47,546 nucleotides of DNA from Chloroflexi bacterium 13_1_40CM_65_17 (GTDB lineage: Bacteria; Chloroflexota; Dormibacteria; Dormibacterales; Dormibacteraceae): the NCBI GenBank assembly GCA_001917815.1, contig MNES01000005.1, positions 1 to 47,546 of the forward strand, given 5' to 3'. The translations under genes were made by a program, and so were the position numbers. A model generated the notes under the pieces. It was not told where the DNA came from. It did no database searches and saw only the letters and a program-made list of their open reading frames with translations. Below, piece by piece: positions 25,024 to 33,009 of this stretch (the first letter of the stretch is position 1; each line of letters opens with the position of its first letter).

Positions 25024-25305
25024 TCAATGGCTTGTCGATCTCCACTCGGGCGGCGACCCAAGCCTCGGCTCGAGCAGCTTCGCGATCTCGCCCCGGGCGG
25101 GGAAGCGGTCCAGCCTGTCCTTGCTGAAGACCTCCTGCCCGTCGATGGAGACCTCGAACCGGCCGTGGCTGCCCGTCTTGAGCTCGACGCCGCCGAGCGC
25201 CGGAGCCCAGCGGCCCAGGATCTCCTTCGCCAGGCTCACGGCCTGGTCGAGATAGTCTCAAGGGACGCAGAATTCGATCGTGATCTTGGGTTTGGCGCTA
25301 GCCAT
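25024..25305 (-). CDS. SelW-like Rdx family selenoprotein (CVPU motif, UGA at codon 16)
   Basis: Reading from ATG 25305 through the UGA at 25258-25260 gives a 93-residue protein beginning with KITIEFCVPU then DYLDQAVSLAKEIL. Rdx proteins (SelW/SelT/SelH thioredoxin-like fold) carry CxxC or CxxU exactly here, after the first beta strand (I.I.YC..C.YL..A..L). The later blocks VELKTGSHGRFEVSIDGQEVFSK and FPARGEIAKLLEPRL also fit the family. Cys13 and Sec16 would form the redox pair. A perfect hairpin at 25230-25246 sits at SECIS distance. A caller that stops at UGA would begin at GTG 25239 and lose the active site. Likely role: thiol redox; partner unknown. Confidence 0.85.
25230..25246 (-). promoter_or_regulatory. 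Putative bacterial SECIS hairpin of the SelW-like gene
   Basis: The RNA forms CCAGGC-CGUGA-GCCUGG, a perfect 6-bp stem with a 5-base loop. The apical loop begins 17 bases after the UGA and has G at loop position 2, both within the rules for bacterial SECIS elements. The same stem and loop lengths occur in the OsmC gene of this window. Confidence 0.7.
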
Positions 25306-25354
25306 CTATGAGCCTTAACCTCTTCGTACACTTGCCGGCGAGGAGCTATTCCCG

Positions 25355-25525
25355 ATGAGCAAAGAGGGTCAGGCGGCCATCCTGGTCGTGGCGTGCGCCT
25401 GCGGGATTCTCATGCGCGGGACGGTCGATGAGATCGTCCCGATCGTGCAGAAGCACGCGAAGGAATCTCACAATATGCAGGTCACGCGGGAGGACGTGCT
25501 CTCGAGGGCGCGGCCCGAAGCCTGA
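25355..25525 (+). CDS. DUF1059-like small protein
   Basis: A 56-residue protein with CACGILMRGTVDEIVPIVQKHAKESHNMQVTREDVLSRARP. That pattern (C.CG...RG...E....V..H....H....TREDVL) is typical of DUF1059, small proteins with a cysteine/histidine set that may bind metal. The start is ATG 25355. It diverges from the SelW-like gene by 49 bases. No further function is known. Confidence 0.6.
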   Translation: MSKEGQAAILVVACACGILMRGTVDEIVPIVQKHAKESHNMQVTREDVLSRARPEA

Positions 25526-25599
25526 GCCAGGAAGCCCCGCTCGAGGAGAGCTCGGCTCCGCCTCCTCCCTGGGGGACCGAAGGGCCGGTTCAGGCCGAG

Positions 25600-26043
25600 G
25601 TGTTCGTGGTCCGCATGCGCGGAGACCGGCTGGAGCTGACGGGCCCATGCGGTCCGGACGCCTGGTACATCGAATCGCACGACGAGGACGATCCCATGGA
25701 GATCGTCAAGCGCCTTTCCACCAACCTGATGGGCCCTCCACTCCTGGTGCACTCGACATCGTGGCGCCGAGGAAAGGGCGGGGTGCTCCTGAGCTTTCTC
25801 GTGGTCCTCGACGAAAACCAGGCAGCGGATCTCGCCGGCGTGCCCATCACGCGCGCGGAGCTGGCGCGCAACTCGGCGACCGAGGCGGCGAAGGGAATTT
25901 CGGCGAACCAGGTCGTCGAGCACGCCTTGCGGCACATGGCGTGGCTCTCGCAGGACGACGTGGCGGTCAGGTCCGCGCTTTCGCCGGCGTGGCTGGCGGT
26001 GCTCGCCGGCTACGTGCCGGAGCCCTTCCGCCACATCGGCTGA
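25600..26043 (+). CDS. Hypothetical protein
   Basis: A 147-residue protein read from GTG 25600 (ATG 25615 is an alternative). It begins with beta-rich FVVRMRGDRLELTGPCGPDAWYIESHDEDDPMEIVKRL and then has helices; near the end, HALRHMAWLSQDDVAVRSALSPAWLAVLAGYVPEPFRHIG. One cysteine only and no membrane segment or signal peptide. I do not recognise the family. It lies 74 bases after the DUF1059 gene and is convergent with thioredoxin. Confidence 0.5.
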   Translation: MFVVRMRGDRLELTGPCGPDAWYIESHDEDDPMEIVKRLSTNLMGPPLLVHSTSWRRGKGGVLLSFLVVLDENQAADLAGVPITRAELARNSATEAAKGISANQVVEHALRHMAWLSQDDVAVRSALSPAWLAVLAGYVPEPFRHIG

Positions 26044-26052
26044 GCTCGCCGG

Positions 26053-26496
26053 CTAGTCCTTGGCCCGGACCGGAAGGCGCTGCTCGACCCATCGGCGCAA
26101 CGCATCCGTGTTCAAAGCCCCGGTCACGCGATCGCGCTCCTTGGCCGCATCCATCAACACCAGGGTGGGAATGCCACGAATGCCGAACCTCTCCTGCAGC
26201 CCTGGCTCGAGGTCGGTATTGACCTTGACTGCCTTCAATTTGCCCGCGAGCTCATTGGACAAACGCTCGACGGCCGGCGCGACTATCCGGCATGGGCCGC
26301 ACCAGGGAGCCCAGAAATCGATGAGCACCGGGATCGGGCTCTTCTCCACTACAGCGTTGAAGTCCGACCCGCCGCTGTCGGTGAGCCAGGGTAGGGCCGC
26401 GCCACATTTCGGGCAGTGGGGAACTCCTTCGGCTGCGGACCGAATTCGGGTTTTCTGCCCGCATTTGGGGCACGTCACGACCTTTGGCTCACTCAT
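26053..26496 (-). CDS. TrxC-like thioredoxin with N-terminal zinc ribbon
   Basis: A 147-residue thioredoxin. The N-terminal extension has two CxxC pairs (Cys9/Cys12 and Cys28/Cys31), the zinc site of thioredoxin-2 (TrxC) proteins. The thioredoxin domain follows with the active site FWAPWCGPCR (Cys66, Cys69), the cis-proline region GIRGIPTLVLM and a typical C-terminal helix. It reduces cytoplasmic disulfides; zinc release links the family to oxidative stress. The gene lies near two putative selenoproteins of thiol redox families, but whether it serves them is unknown. Confidence 0.9.
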   Translation of the reverse strand: MSEPKVVTCPKCGQKTRIRSAAEGVPHCPKCGAALPWLTDSGGSDFNAVVEKSPIPVLIDFWAPWCGPCRIVAPAVERLSNELAGKLKAVKVNTDLEPGLQERFGIRGIPTLVLMDAAKERDRVTGALNTDALRRWVEQRLPVRAKD

Positions 26497-26538
26497 CTTC
26501 TATTGATATTTAGCTGCCACCCCCGGCCCCTTCCTAAA

Positions 26539-28587
26539 CTACCAACCCTCTCGGATGACGGCCACCCCTCGCGGGCCGAGCCTTAGCAGGCCGCGATGCA
26601 CCTCGCTGCCGTCGACCAGGTTGGAGCCGGGATCGGCCACAGGCACGTCCACGGGGACGTCGCGGTGGTTCAGAAGGAAGAGCAGCGAGCTTCGGGGACC
26701 TGAGCGGCGGATTGCAGAGACACCGGCCGGAGCCTCGATCGCCGGCTTGACCTCGGCGTCGGCCGCGGCTGCGCGCAGGATCCGCGCCATTGCGGCGACA
26801 TCTGGCCGCGTGGCTACGTAGATCGCGCGGCCCTCGCCGAACTTGTGGCTGGTCACAGCGGGGCGGCCGTCGAGAGTCGAGCCCGAGAAATGCGCAAGCG
26901 CCTCGGCGCCGGCGAGCACGATGAGCTCGCTCCACATGTCGGCATGGGCCATGGTGCCGTCGCCGAAGTTGAGCTTTATGTCTTCGCCGTCAGCCAGCGG
27001 AAGCCAGTCCACCACCTCCAGTCCAAGGAGGCGCCGAAATGGCTCGGGGTAGCCGCCGAGCCGTATGTGCTCGAAGGGGTCGACGATTCCGCTGAAGAAG
27101 GACATGACGAGCGTGCCGCCCGCTTCCACGAATGCGGCCAGGTTGCCCGCAGCCTCGTCGCTTATGAGGTAGACGTTGGGCGCGAGGACGAGGCGGTACC
27201 CCGAGAGGTCGTCGGACGGCCGCGCGAAGTCGGTCGTCAGGTTGGCGTCGAAAAGATGCCGGTAGTACGACTCGAGCTGATCGACGTGTCGGACTCGAAT
27301 CGAAGGCTTGGATGGGAGCTCGAGCGCCCACCACGACTCCCAGTCGTGGAGGATCGCCACGTCGGCCTTGATGCGGCTGCCGCATACCGTGTCGAGGCCT
27401 GCAAGCTCGCGCCCCAACTCGACGACCTCGTGCCACGTGGGCGTACTCTCCGGCCGGCCGTGCGGGACCATCGCGCTGTGGAACTTCTCAGCGCCGGCGC
27501 GCGACTGGCGCCACTGGAAGAACATCACGCCGTCGGCTCCGTGCGCGACAGCCTGGTAGCTCCACAGGCGCATCTGCCCCGGCGCCTTAGGAATGTTGAC
27601 GTCGCGCCAGTTCACCCGGTTGGTGGTCTGCTCCATGAGAATCCAGGGGCGGCCGCCGCCGAGCGAGCGCATCAAGTCGCCCGCCATGGCCGACCGCATG
27701 CCCGCGTCGGGATCGGCCGGATCCTGATATACGTCGTCGCTGACGACGTCTTCCCGCTCGGCCCACTTCCAGTAGTCGAGGGGTTTGAAGAAGCGCATGA
27801 AGTTGGTGGTGACCGCGACGCCTGGACTCAGCTCGGTGAGGATGGCGCGCTCGAGCTCGTAGCACTCGAGGAGCGCATCGGACGAGAAGCGCATGAAGTC
27901 CAGCTGCTGGCTTGGGTTCGGCCAGGTCGGCGTTCGCCGCGGGGGCAGGATCTCATCCCACTCCGAATAGCGCTGCGACCAGAAGTCGGTTCCCCAGGCG
28001 CGGTTGAGGCTCTCCAGGTCGCCATACCGCTCCTGCAGCCATTCGCGAAACGCCTGCGCCGAGACGTCGCAGTAACACGCCGGCACGTGGCAGCCGAACT
28101 CGTTGCCGACGTGCCACATCGCGAGCGCCGGATGTTTTGCGTAACGCGTCGCCAATGCTTTGACCAGGCGACCTGCCGCCTCGCGATACACGGGGCTGCT
28201 GGGGCAGTAGTGCTGCCGGGCGCCATGCCACAGCCGGACCCCATCGGCCATCACCGGCAGCATCTCCGGGTGCGCGTGTGAGAGCCAGGGCGGGGGCGAT
28301 GCGGTCGCGGTCGCCAGGTCGACGCGGACTCCGCCCTCGTGCAGCATGTCCATGATGCGATCGAGCCAGCCGAACTCGTGCTTGCCCTGTATGGGCTCGA
28401 GGCGCGACCAGGAGAAGATGCCGAGGGAGACCAGGTTGACTCCTGCCTCCCGCATGAGCCGGACGTCCTCCTCCCACACCGCTTCCGGCCACTGGTCCGG
28501 GTTGTAGTCACCGCCGAAGGCGATGTGCGGCAGCCGCTCGCCCAGCAGAGGGCCGGCTCCGGTGGTGCCGCTCGGCTGCGTGTTCAG
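26539..28587 (-). CDS. Beta-galactosidase, glycoside hydrolase family 42
   Basis: Hydrolyses terminal beta-galactosides. About 682 residues: a TIM barrel (GGDYNPDQWPEAVWEEDVRLM at the start), acid/base glutamate in MWHVGNEFGCH (Glu163), nucleophile in WILMEQTTNRVNW (Glu319), then trimerisation and beta domains. Cys128, Cys166, Cys171 and Cys173 match the GH42 zinc cluster. No signal peptide, so it acts on imported sugars. No ATG, GTG or TTG is available near the conserved N-terminus; CTG 28587 overlaps the permease stop as CTGA and is the likely start. It is last in the binding protein-permease-permease-GH42 operon. Confidence 0.88.
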   Translation of the reverse strand: MNTQPSGTTGAGPLLGERLPHIAFGGDYNPDQWPEAVWEEDVRLMREAGVNLVSLGIFSWSRLEPIQGKHEFGWLDRIMDMLHEGGVRVDLATATASPPPWLSHAHPEMLPVMADGVRLWHGARQHYCPSSPVYREAAGRLVKALATRYAKHPALAMWHVGNEFGCHVPACYCDVSAQAFREWLQERYGDLESLNRAWGTDFWSQRYSEWDEILPPRRTPTWPNPSQQLDFMRFSSDALLECYELERAILTELSPGVAVTTNFMRFFKPLDYWKWAEREDVVSDDVYQDPADPDAGMRSAMAGDLMRSLGGGRPWILMEQTTNRVNWRDVNIPKAPGQMRLWSYQAVAHGADGVMFFQWRQSRAGAEKFHSAMVPHGRPESTPTWHEVVELGRELAGLDTVCGSRIKADVAILHDWESWWALELPSKPSIRVRHVDQLESYYRHLFDANLTTDFARPSDDLSGYRLVLAPNVYLISDEAAGNLAAFVEAGGTLVMSFFSGIVDPFEHIRLGGYPEPFRRLLGLEVVDWLPLADGEDIKLNFGDGTMAHADMWSELIVLAGAEALAHFSGSTLDGRPAVTSHKFGEGRAIYVATRPDVAAMARILRAAAADAEVKPAIEAPAGVSAIRRSGPRSSLLFLLNHRDVPVDVPVADPGSNLVDGSEVHRGLLRLGPRGVAVIREGW

Positions 28588-29528
28588 CCTTTCGTAGACC
28601 CGAGCGTCAGGCCGGCGACGAAGTGCTTCTGCAGGAGGATGTAGACGATGATCGGCGGGATGCACGCAAGCAGCGCGCCGGCCGCGACGAGGTTGTTGTC
28701 GACGAAGAACTGGCCCTGGAGGTTGTTGAGTGCGGTCGTGATCGGCCGCTTGTCGCTCGACTTCAAGAGGATTAGCGCCCAGAAGAAGTCGTTGTACATG
28801 AACGTGAACAGAAGGGTGGCCATCGCCGCCAGCGCCGGCCGGCACAGGGGCAGAACGACGCTCCACCAGATCCGCAGCACGTTTGCACCATCGACAAGCG
28901 CCGATTCGGTGATCTCCTTCGTGATCGTCTTCATGTAGTTGCTGAGCACGAACGTGGCGAAGCCGGTCTGGAAGACCACGTGTATCAGGATGATCCCGAT
29001 GTACTGGTCGTAGAGCAGGTTGTTGTCGCTGAACAGGGCGAACGAGAACTTGCTGATGTCGATCGAACCAAGCATGGCGATTGGTGTATGGAGATAGATC
29101 CAGTACAGGGGCACGATGATGACCTGCGGCGGCAGCAGGTTGCCGGCCGTGAACAGCATCAGGACGATGAGGTTGAACTTCCAGCTGAACTGGGTGCAGC
29201 AGAAGGCGACCATCGACGCCAAAAGCAGCGTGAGGATGACGCCCGGGACCACGATGACCAGGGTGTTCAGGTAGTAGTAGGGAATCTCGGCCTGGGTCCA
29301 GACGGTCGTGTAGTTGTCGAAGTTGAGCGTGCCGGGCCACGAGACATAGCCTCGCTGGATTGTGTCGCTGATCGGACGCAGCGAGGAGTAGACGGCCCAG
29401 AACAATGGGAACAGCCAGACCGCGACCATGGCGATCAGGAACGCGTGAAGGAGCACTCGGGCGGGCCGGATGCGCGCAGGGGCTCTACGAACGGCCGCGC
29501 GAGGGGCGGTCGCAGCCAGGGTGCTCAA
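28584..29528 (-). CDS. Carbohydrate ABC permease, MalG type
   Basis: A 314-residue inner-membrane permease with six membrane segments and the EAA loop ESALVDGANVLRIWWSVVLPLCRP that docks to the ATPase. TTG 29528 overlaps the stop of the MalF-type gene as TTGA. The partner permease and binding protein are encoded directly upstream and a beta-galactosidase downstream, so the imported sugar is presumably a beta-galactoside. No ATPase is encoded in this operon. Confidence 0.88.
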   Translation of the reverse strand: MSTLAATAPRAAVRRAPARIRPARVLLHAFLIAMVAVWLFPLFWAVYSSLRPISDTIQRGYVSWPGTLNFDNYTTVWTQAEIPYYYLNTLVIVVPGVILTLLLASMVAFCCTQFSWKFNLIVLMLFTAGNLLPPQVIIVPLYWIYLHTPIAMLGSIDISKFSFALFSDNNLLYDQYIGIILIHVVFQTGFATFVLSNYMKTITKEITESALVDGANVLRIWWSVVLPLCRPALAAMATLLFTFMYNDFFWALILLKSSDKRPITTALNNLQGQFFVDNNLVAAGALLACIPPIIVYILLQKHFVAGLTLGSTKG

Positions 29529-30499
29529 GCGGTCGTCCGCATCGTGCGCGAGAGGAAAAGGATGATCGGGCCCAACGAGATCACCAGCAGGATGACTGCG
29601 ATTGCAGAGCCAAAGCCAACCAGGCTGGCCTCGCTGATGCTGTTGTTGGTGATGAGGATCGACAGCAACTCGAGGCCGTTCTTGCCCTGGTTGATGATGA
29701 ATGCGATGTCGAAAGCACGCAAGGCTTCGATGGCCGTGACGACGACGATGATCACGTTGATCGGCGCCATGACCGGCAGGACCACGTTGAAGAAGGTCTG
29801 TACCTCTGTCGCACCGTCAACCCTGGCCGCCTCGCGGAGTGAAGGATCGACGCTTTTAAGCCCGGCCAGGTAGAGGATCATGATGTAGCCGATGTGCCGC
29901 CAGCTGGCGGCGACCAGCACAGCGAACAGGTTGATGCGCGGGTTGCCCAGCCAATCGATGAGCTTGCCGGATTTCACGAGCCCGAATGCATTGTTGATGA
30001 AGCCTTCGGTCGGCGTGTACTGCAGCTCCCAGATGAAACCAACCACGACAAGAGACAGAACCACCGGCAGGAAGAACACGCTCTGGTAGATGCGCGTGCC
30101 GCGCATCTCCCGATCGAGCAGCACCGCGAGGAACATGCCCAGCGGAGTGGCGATGAACGTGAGCCACGCGAGCCAGATTAGGTTGTGTGTGAATGCCGGC
30201 CAGAACAGCGTGTAGCCGGTGAGCATGAACTGGTAGTTCTTGAAGCCGACGAAATTCTCGCCGGTGACAGAACCGATGCCGTCCCAATTCGTGAAGGAAA
30301 GGACTACCGATGCGAGCGTCGGGCCCCAGATCAGCAGCAGGTCGAGCGTTAGCGGCACCCCGACCATCAGGACGATCAGGATCTTGTCATGGCTGGTCAG
30401 AAGTGTGTAGCGGCGCCGGCGGCGAGTAGCTGCGAGCGCCCCCGCCTCGGACGCTTCTTGCGCCCGGACGGGGGCTAGGCTCGGCGTGGTGTTGGCCAC
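29525..30499 (-). CDS. Carbohydrate ABC permease, MalF type
   Basis: A 324-residue permease. After a basic cytoplasmic N-terminus (ATRRRRRYTLL) six membrane segments follow, with the EAA loop EAARVDGATEVQTFFNVVLPVMAPINV. GTG 30499 is the start, 23 bases after the binding protein stop. It forms the transmembrane channel with the MalG-type protein. Confidence 0.88.
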   Translation of the reverse strand: MANTTPSLAPVRAQEASEAGALAATRRRRRYTLLTSHDKILIVLMVGVPLTLDLLLIWGPTLASVVLSFTNWDGIGSVTGENFVGFKNYQFMLTGYTLFWPAFTHNLIWLAWLTFIATPLGMFLAVLLDREMRGTRIYQSVFFLPVVLSLVVVGFIWELQYTPTEGFINNAFGLVKSGKLIDWLGNPRINLFAVLVAASWRHIGYIMILYLAGLKSVDPSLREAARVDGATEVQTFFNVVLPVMAPINVIIVVVTAIEALRAFDIAFIINQGKNGLELLSILITNNSISEASLVGFGSAIAVILLVISLGPIILFLSRTMRTTA

Positions 30500-30522
30500 G
30501 TCTCAGATCATATGTCCGCTTT

Positions 30523-31914
30523 TTACTCGGGGGCCAGCGAGTCCCAGAACGATTGCATCTGTCCCTGGAGGCTCGTCGTGTCCTGGCCTGGATTGGCCAG
30601 GAACTTCAGCAGGAATCCCTGCATGCCGTTGGGGCCTGAGTAGTCCGGCCGCGAGTCGCGATCGAAGTACTGCGTAATGCGCTTGGCGTTGCTCACGATC
30701 TGCACGGCCTTCTTGGTGAGGGCCGGGTACTGGCTGGTATCGGCATCGGTGGCGGTCGGGATCGAGCCGGGCGCGTTCTGCCAGTACAGGACCTGGGTCG
30801 AGCCTTTGGCCACGAACTCGAGGAAGGCGTTGGCCTGAGCGCGGTTGGCGGCCAGCGTCGGAGACTTCTTGGTGAGCATGTACACGTCGATCGGTGCGTC
30901 GAGCGCCTTCTCGGCGTCGTACTGCGTGCCCATGTCGGGGAACGGGAAGAAGTCGAGCTGGTCGAGGTCGGCCTGGCTGCCGCTCGCTTTGAACTCATCG
31001 GAGACGAAGAGACCGAGAAGGTACATGCCGGCCGTCTTCCGCAGCAGCTGGTCCGCACCCTGCTCCCACGTCAAACCTGCGAAGGCCTGCGAGTAGTACT
31101 GCGTGATCTCGCTCCACTTCTTGTAGACGGCGGTGACCCTGGGGTCCGTCCACTTCTGCTTTCCGGTCAACAGCTCTGTGTGGAAGTCGTAGCCGTTCAG
31201 CCGGAGGTTGAGGATGTCGAACGTGCCCTGGGCTGGCCACCCGTCCTTGTCGGCGAACGCGATCGGGGTCAGCCCGTCCTTCTTCATCTGAGCGCACAGC
31301 GCTTTAAACGCGTCCCACGTCGTCGGAACCGTGTAGCTGTGCTGCGCCCAGACATCCTTGCGGTAGAAGACGGCCCACGGGTAGTAGTCGGTCGGAATGG
31401 CGTACGCGTGACCGTCGTTGCCCTTGATCGACGCCGCGAACCCCTCGGTGTAGTTCGACTTCACCGCATCCCAGACATCGTCGATCGGGGTCGCCAGCCC
31501 CTTGTCGGCGAAGAAACGCATGCGGTGACCCGAGAACCAGGTGAACGCGTCCTCGGGCGTGCCCTGGAGGTAGGAGCTGATCTGGTTCTGGAATGTCCCG
31601 TGGTCGACCGTGTTCAGCTTGACCTTCGTGCCTCCGTTGGCGGCGGTGAAAGCGTCGACGATCGCCTGCGTGCCCTTCTTCGAGTTGGGGTCTGTGTTGT
31701 AGCTGCCGAGCGACATGGCGCCGCCCTTGGCGGTGAGGCTGGTGGTGGTGGTCGGGCTGCCGCCACACGCGGCGATGAACGCGGCTAGGCTTCCGTAGCC
31801 CGCGATCTTCAGTATGTCGCGTCGCGAAAGATCGAGGTTCAGGGGAAGCTCGGCGTCCAGGTATGGAAGCGCGAGCCGGTTCCGAACCCTCTTGGCATCC
31901 CTTGAATCACCCAT
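30523..31914 (-). CDS. Sugar ABC substrate-binding protein, Tat-type lipoprotein
   Basis: A 463-residue family 1 extracellular binding protein. The N-terminus has a twin-arginine element (LSRRDILKIAGYGSLAAF) followed by lipobox IAAC, so it seems exported folded and lipid-anchored. Binding-protein hallmarks: VDAFTAANGGTKVKLNTVDHGTFQNQI, and DYYPWAVFYRKDVWAQ. ATG 31914 has a GAGGAGG Shine-Dalgarno sequence; the longer open frame is not used. A consensus promoter at 31985-32012 precedes it. It probably presents galactosides to the permeases. Confidence 0.88.
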   Translation of the reverse strand: MGDSRDAKRVRNRLALPYLDAELPLNLDLSRRDILKIAGYGSLAAFIAACGGSPTTTTSLTAKGGAMSLGSYNTDPNSKKGTQAIVDAFTAANGGTKVKLNTVDHGTFQNQISSYLQGTPEDAFTWFSGHRMRFFADKGLATPIDDVWDAVKSNYTEGFAASIKGNDGHAYAIPTDYYPWAVFYRKDVWAQHSYTVPTTWDAFKALCAQMKKDGLTPIAFADKDGWPAQGTFDILNLRLNGYDFHTELLTGKQKWTDPRVTAVYKKWSEITQYYSQAFAGLTWEQGADQLLRKTAGMYLLGLFVSDEFKASGSQADLDQLDFFPFPDMGTQYDAEKALDAPIDVYMLTKKSPTLAANRAQANAFLEFVAKGSTQVLYWQNAPGSIPTATDADTSQYPALTKKAVQIVSNAKRITQYFDRDSRPDYSGPNGMQGFLLKFLANPGQDTTSLQGQMQSFWDSLAPE

Positions 31915-31984
31915 AGAACTCCTCCTCTGAGACCGGCATCGTCTGTTCCAGACAGGCGAGCTGCGGTGGCGTGGGCATAGGCGA

Positions 31985-32012
31985 ACCATACAGATTCGGT
32001 CAATTTTGTCAA
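31985..32012 (-). promoter_or_regulatory. Sigma70-type promoter of the galactoside uptake operon
   Basis: TTGACA (32007-32012), 16-base spacer, TATGGT (31985-31990) on the minus strand. It would start transcription about 60-65 bases before the binding protein ATG. The same DNA holds a direct repeat GTCAA-TTTT-GTCAA (plus strand, 31999-32012) over the -35 region, a possible operator for the divergently encoded DeoR regulator. Confidence 0.65.
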
Positions 32013-32038
32013 CTCACGAGCTTCGTTTCTGCTCGCTA

Positions 32039-32067
32039 TTGCTCAAAAATGATCGAAGGCGTACCAT
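32039..32067 (+). promoter_or_regulatory. Promoter of deoR-type gene, probably leaderless
   Basis: TTGCTC (32039-32044), 17-base spacer, TACCAT (32062-32067). The -10 box ends 7 bases before the ATG at 32075, so the first base of the mRNA would be at or next to the start codon. No Shine-Dalgarno is seen, which supports leaderless translation. Confidence 0.5.
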
Positions 32068-32074
32068 CTGGCGA

Positions 32075-32875
32075 ATGCTTGCGATTGAGCGAAGGCGCCT
32101 CATCGCCGAAAGCATCCGCTCCCGAGGCGTCGTCTCCGTCACGGAGATGGCCGACGCGCTCGGGACGACCGAGATCACGCTCCGCCGCGACCTTCGCGCG
32201 ATGGCCAGAGATGGCCTGGTGGTGAGGACCCACGGTGGCGCAATCAGGCCGGCCGGCCTCGGCCACGAACCGAGCTACTCCGAGAAGGCGCAGCAGGCGG
32301 CCGGTGAGAAAGCATCCATTGCGCGGCTGGCGCTGGAGATGGTGCGGCCCGGCGACTCGATCGTCCTCGGCCCCGGCACCACGACCCTGGCCCTTGCGCG
32401 GCTGCTGGTGCATTGCCCTGAGCTGACGGTCGTCACCAACTCGCTGCTCGTCGCGCAGGCGCTGATGGAGGCCCCGCGGGTCGAGGTGATACTCACCGGT
32501 GGCACCCTGCGGCGATCCATCCACGCTCTCGTCGGGCCGGCGACCGAAGAGTCGGTGCGGGCCCTGCGGGCATCGCAAGCATTCATCTCAGGAAACGGGT
32601 TCACCGCGGACCGCGGCCTGAGCACACCAAGCCCTCTCGTGGCGGCGACTGACCGCGCGCTTGCGGGGGCGGCCCAGCATGTGGTCGTGCTGGCGGACCA
32701 CACCAAGATCGGCCAGGAGACGATGTGCCAGACCGTCCCAGCAGCGAGGGTCCATACGCTGATCACAGACTCGAAAGCCAGCCCTGCGGAGCTGGAGGCG
32801 GTTCGAGCTGTCGGGGTTGAGGTTCTCGTTGCCGACGCGGATGGGCGTGGCGAGATCAAGCGCGCGACCGCCTGA
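32075..32875 (+). CDS. DeoR-family transcriptional regulator
   Basis: A 266-residue repressor. Residues 1-55 form the DeoR winged helix (ERRRLIAESIRSRGVVSVTEMADALGTTEITLRRDLRAM), and the rest is the sugar-phosphate sensor domain (GDSIVLGPGTTTLALARLL, TVVTNSLLVAQAL, and ADHTKIGQE near the end). It most likely controls the divergent galactoside operon and itself in response to a sugar phosphate. ATG 32075 is chosen since the helix-turn-helix begins there; the upstream open frame lies in the promoter. galT follows after 134 bases. Confidence 0.88.
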   Translation: MLAIERRRLIAESIRSRGVVSVTEMADALGTTEITLRRDLRAMARDGLVVRTHGGAIRPAGLGHEPSYSEKAQQAAGEKASIARLALEMVRPGDSIVLGPGTTTLALARLLVHCPELTVVTNSLLVAQALMEAPRVEVILTGGTLRRSIHALVGPATEESVRALRASQAFISGNGFTADRGLSTPSPLVAATDRALAGAAQHVVVLADHTKIGQETMCQTVPAARVHTLITDSKASPAELEAVRAVGVEVLVADADGRGEIKRATA

Positions 32876-33009
32876 CGGCCAATCAAAGCCGGCGAATGCG
32901 CAAGCGGCGGCCAAACCGGCGCGGCACAGAACGCTGGCGCGAAAGGATCGCGAGCTGCCCGATGGACGGTATTTGCTCGCGTACAGCCACGTGGATGGCA
33001 CGGCAGCCG

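Noticed and set aside
25024-25239. A 71-residue protein beginning at GTG 25239
   Set aside because: It would lack the first beta strand and the redox motif of the Rdx family; the upstream frame through UGA restores both.
28588-29340. N-terminal extension of the GH42 enzyme
   Set aside because: It lies in another frame of the MalG-type permease and has no family similarity; the enzyme is complete without it.
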